Shown: positions 45,274-55,000, numbered from the stretch's first letter. The stretch: DNA of 64,000 nt from Paraburkholderia phytofirmans OLGA172 (GCF_001634365.1 NZ_CP014579.1:1240001-1304000), one strand, 5' to 3'. Numbers and translations: made by a program. Notes: generated by a model from the letters alone, not told the origin.

Positions 45274-47337
45274 ATGCGTTACCCGAACCTTTTCAAGCCT
45301 CTCACGCTGAACAAACTGACGTTGCGCAACCGCATTGTCAGCACCGCGCACGCCGAGGTGTATGCGGAGCCGGGTGGTTTGCCCGGCGACCGTTATATCC
45401 GTTACTACGAAGAGAAGGCCAAGGGCGGCGTCGGCCTCGCCGTGTGCGGCGGTTCGAGCCCGGTGTCGATCGACAGCCCGCAGGGCTGGTGGAAGTCGGT
45501 GAATCTCTCCACCGACAAGATCATCGATCCGCTCGCGCGGCTCGCCGAAGCGATGCATCGACACGGCGCGAAGATCATGATTCAGGCTACGCATATGGGC
45601 CGGCGCTCGGCATTTCATGGCGAGCATTGGCCGCATCTGATGTCGCCGTCGGGCGTGCGTGAGCCGGTGCACCGCGGCAATGCGAAGATCATTGAAGTGG
45701 AAGAGATTCGCCGCATCATTTCGGACTTTGCCGCGGCCGCGAAGCGTGTGAAGGATGCCGGGATGGACGGCATCGAGATTTCGGCGGCCCACCAGCATCT
45801 GATCGATCAGTTCTGGAGTCCGCGTACGAATTTCCGCAGCGACGAGTGGGGCGGCTCGCTCGAAAACCGTCTGCGTTTCGGTACGGAAGTGTTGAAGGCC
45901 GTGCGCGAAGCGGTGGGCGCGGACTTCTGTATCGGTCTGCGCATGTGTGGCGACGAATTCCATGAAGACGGTCTCGATCACGAACAACTGAAAGAGATCG
46001 CCCAGGCGATGAGCGAAACCGGCCTGATCGACTACCTCGGCGTGATCGGTTCCGGCGCGGATACGCACAACACGCTGGCGAACTGCATGCCGCCCATGGC
46101 GCTGCCGCCCGAACCGTTCGTGCATCTCGCGGCCGGGATCAAGTCGGTGGTGAAGCTCCCGGTGATGCATGCGCAAAGCATCCGCGATGCGGGTCAGGCC
46201 GAGCGCCTGCTCGCGAGCGGCATGGTCGATCTGGTCGGCATGACGCGCGCGCAGATTGCCGATCCGCATATGGTCATCAAGATCCGCGACGGCCGCGAGG
46301 ACGAGATCAAGCAATGCGTCGGCGCGAACTATTGCATCGACCGCCAGTACAACGGGCTGGACGTGCTGTGCGTGCAGAACGCCGCGACATCCCGTGAAGA
46401 AACCATGCCGCATGTGATCGCGAAGACGCGTGGGCCCAAGCGCAAGGTGGTCGTGGTCGGCGCGGGTCCTGCTGGACTGGAGGCGGCGCGGGTGGCGAAG
46501 TCGCGCGGTCATGACGTGGTGCTGTTCGAGAAGAACGAATACGTCGGCGGTCAGATCATGCTGGCCGCGAAAGCGCCGCAGCGCGAGCAGATGGCGGGCA
46601 TCGTCCGCTGGTTCGATATGGAGACGAAGCGCCTCGGTGTCGATCGACGTCTCGGTGTCGCCGCCGACGAAACAACCATCATGGCCGAGAAGCCGGACAT
46701 CGTCGTGCTGGCCACGGGCGGCTCGTCGTTCACGTCGCAGGTCGCGGCGTGGGGCGTCGAAGAAGGGCTCGCCGTGAGTTCATGGGATGTGCTGTCGGGC
46801 AAGGTCGAGCCTGGCAAGAACGTGCTGGTTTATGACGGCGTCAGCACGCACGCCGGCGCGGGCGTCGCGGATTTCATGTCGAGCCGCGGCTCGAACGTCG
46901 AGATCGTGACGCCTGACGTGAAGGTTGCCGACGACGTGGGCGGCACCACGTTCCCGATTTTCTATCGCCGCCTCTACGCGCAAGGCGTGATTCACACGCC
47001 GAATTACTGGCTCGACAGGGTCTATGAGGAAGACGGCAAGAAGATCGCCGTGATCCGCAACGAGTACACGGAAGAGCAGGAAGAGCGTGCGGTCGATCAG
47101 GTGGTGATCGAGAACGGCAGCACGCCGAACGACCAGCTCTACTGGACGCTCAAGCCCGAGTCGGTGAATCGCGGCCAGGTGGACGTGCACAAGCTCTTTG
47201 CGTCCGAGCCGCAACCGTCGCTCAGCGAGGAACTCGGTAACGGCCGTTTCCTGCTGTTCCGCGTCGGCGACTGCATTTCCATGCACAACATTCACGGCGC
47301 GATCTATGACGCGCTGCGCCTTTGCAAGGATTTCTGA
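45274..47337 (+). CDS. dgcA: dimethylglycine demethylase subunit DgcA
   Basis: The 687-residue protein is an NADH:flavin oxidoreductase of the trimethylamine dehydrogenase/2,4-dienoyl-CoA reductase class. It has an N-terminal FMN TIM barrel (residues ~1-340), a 4Fe-4S segment modified to C-V-G-A-N-Y-C-I-D-R plus C-V-Q-N-A-A, and a C-terminal FAD/NAD domain starting V-V-V-V-G-A-G-P-A-G-L-E-A-A. Together with DgcB it converts dimethylglycine to sarcosine and formaldehyde. GAGG precedes ATG 45274. Confidence 0.93.
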   Translation: MRYPNLFKPLTLNKLTLRNRIVSTAHAEVYAEPGGLPGDRYIRYYEEKAKGGVGLAVCGGSSPVSIDSPQGWWKSVNLSTDKIIDPLARLAEAMHRHGAKIMIQATHMGRRSAFHGEHWPHLMSPSGVREPVHRGNAKIIEVEEIRRIISDFAAAAKRVKDAGMDGIEISAAHQHLIDQFWSPRTNFRSDEWGGSLENRLRFGTEVLKAVREAVGADFCIGLRMCGDEFHEDGLDHEQLKEIAQAMSETGLIDYLGVIGSGADTHNTLANCMPPMALPPEPFVHLAAGIKSVVKLPVMHAQSIRDAGQAERLLASGMVDLVGMTRAQIADPHMVIKIRDGREDEIKQCVGANYCIDRQYNGLDVLCVQNAATSREETMPHVIAKTRGPKRKVVVVGAGPAGLEAARVAKSRGHDVVLFEKNEYVGGQIMLAAKAPQREQMAGIVRWFDMETKRLGVDRRLGVAADETTIMAEKPDIVVLATGGSSFTSQVAAWGVEEGLAVSSWDVLSGKVEPGKNVLVYDGVSTHAGAGVADFMSSRGSNVEIVTPDVKVADDVGGTTFPIFYRRLYAQGVIHTPNYWLDRVYEEDGKKIAVIRNEYTEEQEERAVDQVVIENGSTPNDQLYWTLKPESVNRGQVDVHKLFASEPQPSLSEELGNGRFLLFRVGDCISMHNIHGAIYDALRLCKDF

Positions 47338-47339
47338 CG

Positions 47340-49253
47340 ATGAGCCCCGTGTTTGTCATCACCGTCCTGCTGTGGTTGTCGGTGGCGGGTCTAGCGTTCG
47401 CGCTCGCCAGGCGCGCTGCATACTGGCGCGAAGGCCGCGCCACGGCGGCGGGTGCGTACGGCTGGACCAATCTGCTGGCGATTCCAAAGCGCTATTTCGT
47501 CGACCTGCACCATGTGGTTGCGCGTGACCCTTACATCGCGAAGACGCACGTGGCGACGGCGGGCGGTGCGATCCTCGCGATGGCGCTGGTGTTCGTCAAC
47601 TATGGCCTCGCGATCTACTCGCCGTGGCTCGACAAGCTGATCTTCCTCGCAGCACTGGTGATGCTGGTCGGCGCGGTGTTCGTCTGGCGTCGGCGGCATG
47701 GTGCGAAGGCCGTGCCGGCGCGGCTCTCGCGTGGGCCTTGGGATCATCTGCCGCTGCTGCTTGGGTCGTTCGCGCTCGGGCTGGCGCTGTTCATCGCGCT
47801 GCCGGCTGCGGCGATGTCGGGTGCGCTGGCGATTATCGTCGCACTGCTGATCGCAGTTGGCGCATTCACGATGACGTTCGGCGCCGCACGTGGTGGTCCG
47901 ATGAAGCATGCGCTCGCCGGTCTGCTGCATCTCGCGTTTCATCCACGTCAGGAGCGCTTTGCCGAGCGCAACGATAACGATGTCGTGCCGCCGACCGCGC
48001 TGAAAGCGCCGCTGCTCGACGCGAAGGAATACGGCGTCGGCAAGCCGGTCGAGTTTCGCTGGAACCAGTTGCTGAGCTTCGACGCCTGCGTGCAGTGCGG
48101 CAAGTGCGAAGCGGCGTGCCCCGCGTTTGCCGCCGGGCAGCCGCTCAATCCAAAGAAGCTGATTCAGGATCTCGTCACGGGCATGGTCGGTGGCACGGAC
48201 GAGGCTTATGCCGGCAGCCCGACGCCTGGCATTCCGGTCGGCAAACACGGCGGCGCGCCGGGCAAGCCGCTCGTGTCGAGCCTGATCGAAGCGGACACGC
48301 TGTGGTCCTGCACCACCTGCCGCGCTTGCGTGCAGGAATGCCCGATGCTGATCGAGCACGTCGACGCGATCGTGGATATGCGCCGCAACCAGACCTTGGT
48401 CGAAGGCAGCGTACCGGGCAAAGGTCCGATCACGCTCGCGAATCTGCGGGAGACCGGCAGTTCGAACGGTTACGACATCGGTGCGCGTTACGACTGGGCG
48501 GTCGATCTGCAAGTGCAGGTGGCGCAACCGGGACGTCCGGTGGACGTGCTGTTGATCGCCGGCGAAGGCGCGTTCGACATGCGCTATCAACGCACGCTGC
48601 GTGCGCTGGTCAAGGTGCTGAATCGGGCGGGGATCGACTACGCGGTGCTCGGTGGCGTCGAAACCGATACTGGCGACACGGCGCGGCGTCTCGGCGACGA
48701 GGCGACCTTCCAGCAACTCGCGCAACGGCTGATCGGCACGCTGTCGCAGTACGCGTTCCGCAAGATCGTTACCGCCGATCCGCACGTATTGCACAGCCTG
48801 CGCAACGAATATCGCGCACTCGGCGGTTTCTACGAGGTACAGCATCACACGGCACTGATCGAAGAACTGGTATCGAGCGGCAAGCTGTCGCCGAAGGCGG
48901 TCGCCGCGTTTGCGGACCGCAAGATCACGTATCACGATCCGTGCTATCTGGGCCGCTATAACGGTGAGACGGAAGCGCCGCGCCGTTTGCTGAAAACCAT
49001 CGGCATCAAGGTGGTCGAAATGGAACGCAACGGTATGCGCGGACGTTGTTGCGGCGGTGGCGGCGGTGCGCCGTTGACTGACATCCCCGGAAAAAAACGC
49101 ATTCCTGACATCCGTATCGACGACGCCCGCACGATCGGCGCCGAGATCGTTGCGGTGGCTTGCCCGAATTGCACGGCGATGCTCGAAGGCGTGGTCGGCC
49201 CGCGCCCGGAAGTGCTGGACGTCGCCGAACTGGTTGCCGCGGCGCTGGAGTAA
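47340..49253 (+). CDS. dgcB: dimethylglycine demethylase subunit DgcB (iron-sulfur membrane protein)
   Basis: The 637-residue protein has several N-terminal transmembrane helices (about residues 1-180), then two ferredoxin-type 4Fe-4S clusters in C-V-Q-C-G-K-C-E-A-A-C-P and C-T-T-C-R-A-C-V-Q-E-C-P, and C-terminal CCG domains with D-P-C-Y-L-G-R and G-R-C-C-G-G-G-G-G-A-P followed by A-C-P-N-C-T. This is a heterodisulfide-reductase-like electron carrier anchored in the membrane. The start at 47340 follows the dgcA stop by 2 bp. Confidence 0.92.
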   Translation: MSPVFVITVLLWLSVAGLAFALARRAAYWREGRATAAGAYGWTNLLAIPKRYFVDLHHVVARDPYIAKTHVATAGGAILAMALVFVNYGLAIYSPWLDKLIFLAALVMLVGAVFVWRRRHGAKAVPARLSRGPWDHLPLLLGSFALGLALFIALPAAAMSGALAIIVALLIAVGAFTMTFGAARGGPMKHALAGLLHLAFHPRQERFAERNDNDVVPPTALKAPLLDAKEYGVGKPVEFRWNQLLSFDACVQCGKCEAACPAFAAGQPLNPKKLIQDLVTGMVGGTDEAYAGSPTPGIPVGKHGGAPGKPLVSSLIEADTLWSCTTCRACVQECPMLIEHVDAIVDMRRNQTLVEGSVPGKGPITLANLRETGSSNGYDIGARYDWAVDLQVQVAQPGRPVDVLLIAGEGAFDMRYQRTLRALVKVLNRAGIDYAVLGGVETDTGDTARRLGDEATFQQLAQRLIGTLSQYAFRKIVTADPHVLHSLRNEYRALGGFYEVQHHTALIEELVSSGKLSPKAVAAFADRKITYHDPCYLGRYNGETEAPRRLLKTIGIKVVEMERNGMRGRCCGGGGGAPLTDIPGKKRIPDIRIDDARTIGAEIVAVACPNCTAMLEGVVGPRPEVLDVAELVAAALE

Positions 49254-49257
49254 CGCG

Positions 49258-50436
49258 ATGAACACTCTCAAACGAATCGACCCGCGCCGGCCGTTCACGA
49301 TCACGGTCGACGGGCTCAAGCGCATCACGCTCGGCATGACGGGCGTCGCAGACTCGATGGAATTCGCGGCGCACGGCGCCACGGCGTCCGCGCATCGCGA
49401 GCACGCGAAACCGCGCCGCACGACGGCCGCGGCGCAGCGTGTGCTGCTGGTGGCCGCTCACACGGACCGCGGCGCGCTGGACGATCACGCGCGCCAGACC
49501 CTGGCCGCCGCCGCGCTGATCGCGGACGCGACAACCGAAGTCGTACTCCTCGTATTCGGCGAGTTCACCGGCGACGCCGCCGCACTCGGCGCCGACAAGC
49601 TGATCGAGTTGCCGATGTTCGACCGCCGCGCCTTCGCGCCGCTGGACGAATTGAATGCATTGGCCGCGTGCGTCGCAGCCTATGCGCCGGCGCACATTTT
49701 CCTGCCCGACAACGCCACCGGCGACGGTGACCTCGGCCGCCGTTATGCGGCAGCCGCTAACGCGAGCGTCGCGACGCACGTCGTTGAAATTGACGCGGCA
49801 CATGTTGCGGCCTATATCCAGACGAATACGGCGTTCGCCGTGCGTGCATTACCCGAGGTCGTTTTGCTTGCACAGAATGCGGCTGATCCGAAGCTGCCGT
49901 TTGTCGGCGCGGGCGAGCGAGTGGTGTGGCGTTTCGATGGCGTACCGGTGTCATCCAAAAGCATCGTGCGCGATCTTGGCATCGAGGAAATCGACGCTGC
50001 CCAGTTCGCGCTCGAGGAGGCGGATTTCATCGTCTCGGCAGGCAATGGCGTCAGCGATGTCCCCGCGTTCGAGCGTCTGGCAGACACGTTAGGCGCCGCG
50101 ATCGGTGCAAGCCGCGTCGCGGTGGACGACGGCAAGTTCACCCGTGACAAGCAGATTGGCGCCACCGGCAAGACTGTCGAGGCGAGTGTCTATATCGCGT
50201 TCGGCATTTCCGGTGCGGTTCAGCATCTGCAGGGCATCAAGGATTGCCGGCACGTGATCGCCGTGAATCTCGACGCCAGCGCGCCAATCGCCAAGCGCGC
50301 GAATCTGACCGTCATCGCCGATGCGCAGGAGACCATCGCGGCGCTGAACGAAGCCGCGGCGGTTGCGCGCACGGCACGCGGCGCTGGCGCCGCGCTATTG
50401 AATTCAACGGTGGTTGCGGAAGGAGCGCTTGCATGA
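49258..50436 (+). CDS. electron transfer flavoprotein alpha-like subunit
   Basis: The 392-residue protein has an N-terminal extension (~60 residues) before the ETF alpha fold; V-L-L-V-A-A-H-T-D-R starts the alpha/beta domain and the FAD-binding C-terminus has S-A-G-N-G-V-S-D, V-A-V-D-D-G-K-F-T-R-D-K-Q-I-G-A-T-G and Y-I-A-F-G-I-S-G-A-V-Q-H-L-Q-G-I-K. The pair presumably takes electrons from DgcAB. ATG 49258 is 4 bp after dgcB. The stop overlaps the next gene (ATGA). Confidence 0.9.
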   Translation: MNTLKRIDPRRPFTITVDGLKRITLGMTGVADSMEFAAHGATASAHREHAKPRRTTAAAQRVLLVAAHTDRGALDDHARQTLAAAALIADATTEVVLLVFGEFTGDAAALGADKLIELPMFDRRAFAPLDELNALAACVAAYAPAHIFLPDNATGDGDLGRRYAAAANASVATHVVEIDAAHVAAYIQTNTAFAVRALPEVVLLAQNAADPKLPFVGAGERVVWRFDGVPVSSKSIVRDLGIEEIDAAQFALEEADFIVSAGNGVSDVPAFERLADTLGAAIGASRVAVDDGKFTRDKQIGATGKTVEASVYIAFGISGAVQHLQGIKDCRHVIAVNLDASAPIAKRANLTVIADAQETIAALNEAAAVARTARGAGAALLNSTVVAEGALA

Positions 50437-51278
50437 AGATCGCCGTACTGGTTTCCGTGGGGCGGCACCCGGTCAGCGGCACCGCGCGTTACAGCCGTAA
50501 CGACGCCGCCGCGCTGACGATAGCGCTTTCGCTCGCAAAAACTCACGGCGCGACGCTCGACGTGTTGCATGCGGGCGATCCGTCGAACCCGGCGCTGAAG
50601 GAGTATCTTGCGCTCGGCGCGCGTACTGTCGAGGTGCTGGAAGTGCCCGCAACGCCTGAATTGCAAGGCGATGCGATAGCGCCGCTCGCCGCACGTCTGC
50701 GCGGTTATGACCTTGTATTGACCGGCACCCGCGCCGAAGGCGCATTCGATAGCGGCATGCTGCCGTATCGCGTCGCCAATGCGCTGGATATGCCTTTGGT
50801 CGGCGCGGCAGTTGATCTGACGCTGCGCAACGGCTGCGCCGAAGTCCGGCAATTCATGCCGAAGGGTTTGCGCCGGCGCGTCGAAGTGCAGTTGCCGGCT
50901 TTGATCGCGGTGCATCCAATGGCCAACACGGCGCCGAGCTACGCCTATGCAAGGCTGCGGGAAGGCACGATCAGCACGATCCGCCAGGTCGCGACAAAAA
51001 CGCCTGGGAGCCCGAATGCCGGGAACCCGAATGCCGGAAGCCCGGGCGCCGGAAGCTCGCACGCAGCCAACCCCGACGACCTCGCCTGGACGACCCATCC
51101 CGCGACCGCCAAACCGGTGCGCCTCGCCGCCGCCGAAAAGCGCTCCGGCCATGCCCGCATGCTCTCGGCGACGACGACCGAAAGCCGCGGCGGGAGCGTC
51201 GTAATTGAAGGGAGTTCCGTCGAAAAAGCACAAGTGATCCTTGCGTATTTGCGCGAGCATCAACTCGTGGATTACTGA
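50433..51278 (+). CDS. electron transfer flavoprotein beta-like subunit with repeat linker
   Basis: The 281-residue protein has an ETF beta fold (I-A-V-L-V-S-V-G-R-H-P-V-S-G at the start, V-L-T-G-T-R-A-E-G-A-F, L-P-A-L-I-A-V-H-P). Residues ~191-215 form a low-complexity insert made of G-S-P-N-A-G / N-P-N-A-G / S-P-G-A-G units from a DNA tandem repeat, located after the FAD/AMP-binding core and before the C-terminal helix arm. AAGGAG lies before ATG 50433. It is the partner of the gene upstream. Confidence 0.9.
   Translation: MKIAVLVSVGRHPVSGTARYSRNDAAALTIALSLAKTHGATLDVLHAGDPSNPALKEYLALGARTVEVLEVPATPELQGDAIAPLAARLRGYDLVLTGTRAEGAFDSGMLPYRVANALDMPLVGAAVDLTLRNGCAEVRQFMPKGLRRRVEVQLPALIAVHPMANTAPSYAYARLREGTISTIRQVATKTPGSPNAGNPNAGSPGAGSSHAANPDDLAWTTHPATAKPVRLAAAEKRSGHARMLSATTTESRGGSVVIEGSSVEKAQVILAYLREHQLVDY
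51003..51058 (+). repeat. in-frame minisatellite inside the ETF beta-like gene
   Basis: Degenerate 15-bp units of the form CCCGAATGCCGGGAA are repeated about 3.5 times. They encode G/N/P/S/A-rich linker sequence. The composition resembles the G-N-P array in the DUF1800 gene at 121-156. Confidence 0.7.
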
Positions 51279-51351
51279 TTTCCGGTTCGGGCCAGCATGC
51301 GACCAGGAGGGCCTGGCGCAGCGCCAGACGTGACATGCAACGGAGCACACC

Positions 51352-52662
51352 ATGAAAGTTTCGGCAGACGTTCGCGCAATGATCGAACGCCGCAAAAGGA
51401 ATCACACTCTGGAAGCGCCGTTCTATACGGGCGAGGAAATTTTCGCGCTCGACATGGAGGTGATTTTCCGCAAGCACTGGATTCAGGTCGCAGTGGAACC
51501 GGATGTACCGGAACCGGGCGACTACATCACCGTTGAAATCGGCAACGATTCGATTCTGATCGTGCGCGACGACGACATGCAGGTGCGGGCGTTCCATAAC
51601 GTGTGCCGCCATCGTGGCGCGCGTTTGTGCAATACGGACAAAGGTTCGCTCGGCAATATCGTCTGTCCGTATCACAGCTGGACCTACAACCTGAACGGCG
51701 ATCTGATGTTCGCCGAGCACATGGGCGACCAGTTCGACCGTTGCAAGCACAGCCTGAAAGCGGTGCACCTCGAGAACCTCGCCGGCCTGATCTTCGTCTG
51801 TCTCGCGGATGAACCGCCTGCCGACTTCGCCGCGATGCGCGCCGCGATGGAACCGTATCTGTTGCCGCACGATCTCGCCGGCTGCAAGGTCGCGGCGTCG
51901 ATCGACATCATCGAAGAGGGTAACTGGAAGCTCACGATGGAGAACAATCGCGAGTGCTATCACTGTGTCGCGAACCATCCCGAGCTGACGATTTCGCTTT
52001 ACGAATATGGCTTTGGCTATCAACGCACGCCTGCCAACGAAGAAGGCATGGCCGCGTTCGAAGAGACCGTGGCGCGCCGTACCGCGCAATGGGAGGCGAT
52101 GAAACTGCCGTCGGCGGAAATCGATCATCTGGCCGATCGGGTCACGGGTTTCCGCACGCAACGCCTGCCGCTCGATCGCGACGGCGAATCGCAGACCATG
52201 GACGCGAAGGTGGCGTCGAAGAAATTGCTCGGCGGTTTCGCACAGGCCGATCTCGGCGGCCTCTCGTTCTGGACGCAGCCGAACTCGTGGCATCACTTCA
52301 TGAGCGACCATATCGTCAGCTTTTCGGTGATTCCATTGTCGGCGGGAAAAACGCTGGTGCGCACCAAGTGGCTCGTCCATAAGGATGCACGCGAAGGCAT
52401 CGACTACGACGTGAACAATCTCACGGCCGTGTGGCGCGCCACCAATGACCAGGACCGTGCGCTCGTGGAATACTCGCAACGCGGCGCAACCAGCAGCGCC
52501 TACGAGCCGGGTCCGTATTCGCCGTTCACCGAAGGCCTCGTCGAGAAGTTCTGCGAGTGGTACATCGGCCGTATTGCGGAATACAGCAATGCGCCCCAAA
52601 CCCATGATGCCGGCGATGCGCCGGTTTCGCACGGCGAAAAAGTCGTGTCTTTCATGCGCTGA
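51352..52662 (+). CDS. gbcA: glycine betaine monooxygenase, oxygenase subunit GbcA
   Basis: The 436-residue Rieske oxygenase demethylates glycine betaine to dimethylglycine. The Rieske ligands are C85-R-H87 and C105-P-Y-H108; the mononuclear iron site is the E201-C-Y-H204-x4-H209 segment, in which Glu replaces the Asp often found at the bridging position in ring-hydroxylating relatives. It starts 74 bp after the ETF beta-like gene, with GGAG upstream of ATG 51352. gbcB follows 34 bp after it. Confidence 0.93.
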   Translation: MKVSADVRAMIERRKRNHTLEAPFYTGEEIFALDMEVIFRKHWIQVAVEPDVPEPGDYITVEIGNDSILIVRDDDMQVRAFHNVCRHRGARLCNTDKGSLGNIVCPYHSWTYNLNGDLMFAEHMGDQFDRCKHSLKAVHLENLAGLIFVCLADEPPADFAAMRAAMEPYLLPHDLAGCKVAASIDIIEEGNWKLTMENNRECYHCVANHPELTISLYEYGFGYQRTPANEEGMAAFEETVARRTAQWEAMKLPSAEIDHLADRVTGFRTQRLPLDRDGESQTMDAKVASKKLLGGFAQADLGGLSFWTQPNSWHHFMSDHIVSFSVIPLSAGKTLVRTKWLVHKDAREGIDYDVNNLTAVWRATNDQDRALVEYSQRGATSSAYEPGPYSPFTEGLVEKFCEWYIGRIAEYSNAPQTHDAGDAPVSHGEKVVSFMR

Positions 52663-52695
52663 GCGCGATACCGCGACCAGGAGCGGGAGAAAATA

Positions 52696-53955
52696 ATGAT
52701 GCGCGATCAGGCGACGCTTCAGCTCAGCCCCGAGCCGGCTCCGAACCCCGAGACTTCACACCGTGAGACTTCAAGCCGAGTGACGCAGCCGCGGTTCTGG
52801 GAGACCTTGCCGGCGCGCTGGAACAGCGATACCGACGACACGCTGGTGTGCTGCCAGGTCCGCCAGGAAACTCACGACGTCAAGAGCTTTTTCTTTCGTG
52901 CGCCTTCCGAGCGGGCGTTCGTGTTCGAACCGGGGCAATTCATTACGCTGGAGCTGGAGATCGACGGCGAGGCGGTGAACCGCTGTTATACGATTTCTTC
53001 GCCCCCCACGCGTCCGCACACCGTCTCCATCACCGTGAAGCGCGTGCCTGGCGGCAAGGTGTCGAACTGGCTGCACGACAATCTGCACGCGGGCATGGAG
53101 GTTCGTGTGCTGGGGCCGTCCGGCGAGTTCACCTGCGCCAGGCATCCGGCGCGTAAGTTTCTGTTTTTGTCGGCAGGGTCGGGCATTACGCCACTGATGT
53201 CGATGAGCCGAGCGCATCACGAACTCGGCGAAGATAGCGACATCGTATTCGTGCACAGCGCTCGCACGCCGGACGACATCATCTTCGCGCGCGAACTCGA
53301 TCTGATTGCATCGAATCAGGCCAATTTCCGCACGGCGTTCGTCTGTGAACGGCTTGGCGCGCGGACCAATTGGCCTGGCGTCACCGGCTTTCTGACTTTG
53401 CCCTTGCTAAAGCTCATCGCGCCGGATTTTCTGGATCGCGAGATTTTCACTTGCGGCCCCGCGCCCTACATGCAGGCAGTCAGAAATTTGCTGGCTGAAG
53501 GCGGCTTCGATCGCAGCCATTATCACGAGGAAAGCTTCTCGTTCGAGACGGTCAGCGAGGTGGCCGCACAATTGACCACCGCGCATGTCGCCGATGCATT
53601 GCAGGCGCCGACCGCCACCGTGGAGCGCTTTGTCGAAGCGCGTGAACAGGCGGCTGGATTCACACCCGCGCAGGTGCCCCTCGAGACGGAAACGACGTTC
53701 AAGGTGAGCTTCGCCAAAAGCAATCGCGAGATCGAATGCGGCAGCGGCCAGCATGTCCTCGACGCGGCGAAGAAGGCCGGTGTGCGGCTCCCGGCCTCGT
53801 GTACGCAGGGCATGTGCGGCACCTGCAAGGTGAAGCTGGTGTCCGGCGAAGTGGCCATGAAACACGCTGGCGGAATTCGTCAGCGCGAAATCGATCAGGG
53901 CATGGTGCTGCTGTGCTGCAGCAAGCCGTTGAGCGATCTCGTCGTCGATAAGTAA
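52696..53955 (+). CDS. gbcB: glycine betaine monooxygenase, reductase subunit GbcB
   Basis: The 419-residue reductase has an FAD-binding domain (R-C-Y-T-I-S-S-P-P, residues ~95-103), an NAD-binding domain (F-L-S-A-G-S-G-I-T-P-L-M-S, then F-T-C-G-P-A-P-Y-M) and a C-terminal plant-type 2Fe-2S ferredoxin with C-T-Q-G-M-C-G-T-C-K and L-L-C-C-S. It passes electrons from NAD(P)H to the Rieske centre of GbcA. An ATG at 52699 is an equivalent alternative start. The first ~35 residues are a variable tail. Confidence 0.92.
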   Translation: MMRDQATLQLSPEPAPNPETSHRETSSRVTQPRFWETLPARWNSDTDDTLVCCQVRQETHDVKSFFFRAPSERAFVFEPGQFITLELEIDGEAVNRCYTISSPPTRPHTVSITVKRVPGGKVSNWLHDNLHAGMEVRVLGPSGEFTCARHPARKFLFLSAGSGITPLMSMSRAHHELGEDSDIVFVHSARTPDDIIFARELDLIASNQANFRTAFVCERLGARTNWPGVTGFLTLPLLKLIAPDFLDREIFTCGPAPYMQAVRNLLAEGGFDRSHYHEESFSFETVSEVAAQLTTAHVADALQAPTATVERFVEAREQAAGFTPAQVPLETETTFKVSFAKSNREIECGSGQHVLDAAKKAGVRLPASCTQGMCGTCKVKLVSGEVAMKHAGGIRQREIDQGMVLLCCSKPLSDLVVDK

Positions 53956-54092
53956 GACAGGAACGGGACCCGGATTCGCAGTCGAGGTCGCCTGCGGACA
54001 ACTGGATGTCGGAAAACGACGCTACCTGGCAATTCTGGTTGGCGATTCTAAATGCTCAATGGGTAGTTTGGATGACGAACGGGAGAGCGGCG

Positions 54093-54950
54093 ATGAGACT
54101 GGTCAAAAAGATACTGATGTTGAGCGCGTTAAGCGCGGCGCTGGCGGCAAGCAGCGTGAGTGTGTCGGCCGATACCAGACCGACCATCAAGATCGGCTAT
54201 GTGGAGGGTTGGGACGACAGTGTGGCGACGTCGAACGTGGCCGCGCGCGTGATCGAAAAGCGCCTCGGCTATCAGGTGCAGCTCGTGCCGGTGGCGGCCG
54301 GTGTGATGTGGCAAGGGGTGGCGCGCGGCGACCTCGACGCGACGCTGTCCGCATGGCTGCCGGTCACGCATGGCGCGTACTGGAACAACTTCAAGGATAA
54401 AGTCGTCGACCTGGGTCCCAACTTCAACGATGCGAAGATCGGTCTGATCGTGCCCGATAACGCTGACGTGAAAAGCGTCGGCGATCTCGAAGCGAAGAAG
54501 ACCGAATTCAGCTCGCGTATTGTCGGTATCGATGCCGGCGCGGGCGTAATGCAGAAAACCAGCGAAGCGATCAAGGCATACGGGCTGGATTATCAGCTGA
54601 TGCCGAGCTCGGGCAGCGCGATGACCGCGGAACTGGCGCGTTCGGAAGCGGCTAGCAAACCGATCATCGTGACCGGCTGGAAGCCGCATTGGATGTTCGC
54701 GAAGTACAAGCTCAAATTCCTCGACGATCCGAAGAAGGTGTTCGGCGAAGCGGAGCACGTGGATAGCGTCGTCAATCCTGAACTGGAGACGAAAGCGCCG
54801 ACGGTCGTTGCGTTCCTCAAGAAGTTTCAATGGAAACCGGGCGAGATCGACAGTGTGATGCTTGCGACGCAAAACGGCGAGAAGCCGACGGCCGCTGCCG
54901 ATGCGTGGATCAGTGCGCATGGGGACCGTGTGGATAGCTGGGTGAAGTGA
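54093..54950 (+). CDS. glycine betaine-type ABC transporter substrate-binding protein
   Basis: The 285-residue OpuAC/ProX-type receptor has a signal peptide (to about residue 27, S-V-S-A-D) and a mature start T-I-K-I-G-Y-V-E-G-W-D-D-S-V-A-T. G-I-D-A-G-A-G-V-M and V-T-G-W-K-P-H-W-M-F-A-K are conserved; several Trp residues can form an aromatic cage for a quaternary amine. It is distinct from ChoX (22925). No permease or ATPase gene lies beside it, so it probably feeds ChoVW or a distant transporter. ATG 54093 has GGGAGAG upstream. Confidence 0.88.
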   Translation: MRLVKKILMLSALSAALAASSVSVSADTRPTIKIGYVEGWDDSVATSNVAARVIEKRLGYQVQLVPVAAGVMWQGVARGDLDATLSAWLPVTHGAYWNNFKDKVVDLGPNFNDAKIGLIVPDNADVKSVGDLEAKKTEFSSRIVGIDAGAGVMQKTSEAIKAYGLDYQLMPSSGSAMTAELARSEAASKPIIVTGWKPHWMFAKYKLKFLDDPKKVFGEAEHVDSVVNPELETKAPTVVAFLKKFQWKPGEIDSVMLATQNGEKPTAAADAWISAHGDRVDSWVK

Positions 54951-54971
54951 CTTTGTGCGTTGCGTGAATGC

Positions 54972-55000
54972 GTTGCCGCTTCTTTGGAGCGGCAACTTTT
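54972..55000 (+). terminator. rho-independent terminator after the betaine receptor gene
   Basis: GTTGCCGCT (54972-54980) and AGCGGCAAC (54988-54996) form a perfect 9-bp stem with a 7-nt loop followed by TTTT. It closes the long + strand gene series. Confidence 0.85.

Noticed and set aside
47391..49421. 676-codon open frame on the minus strand
   Set aside because: Antisense to dgcB; Arg/His-rich composition typical of shadow frames.
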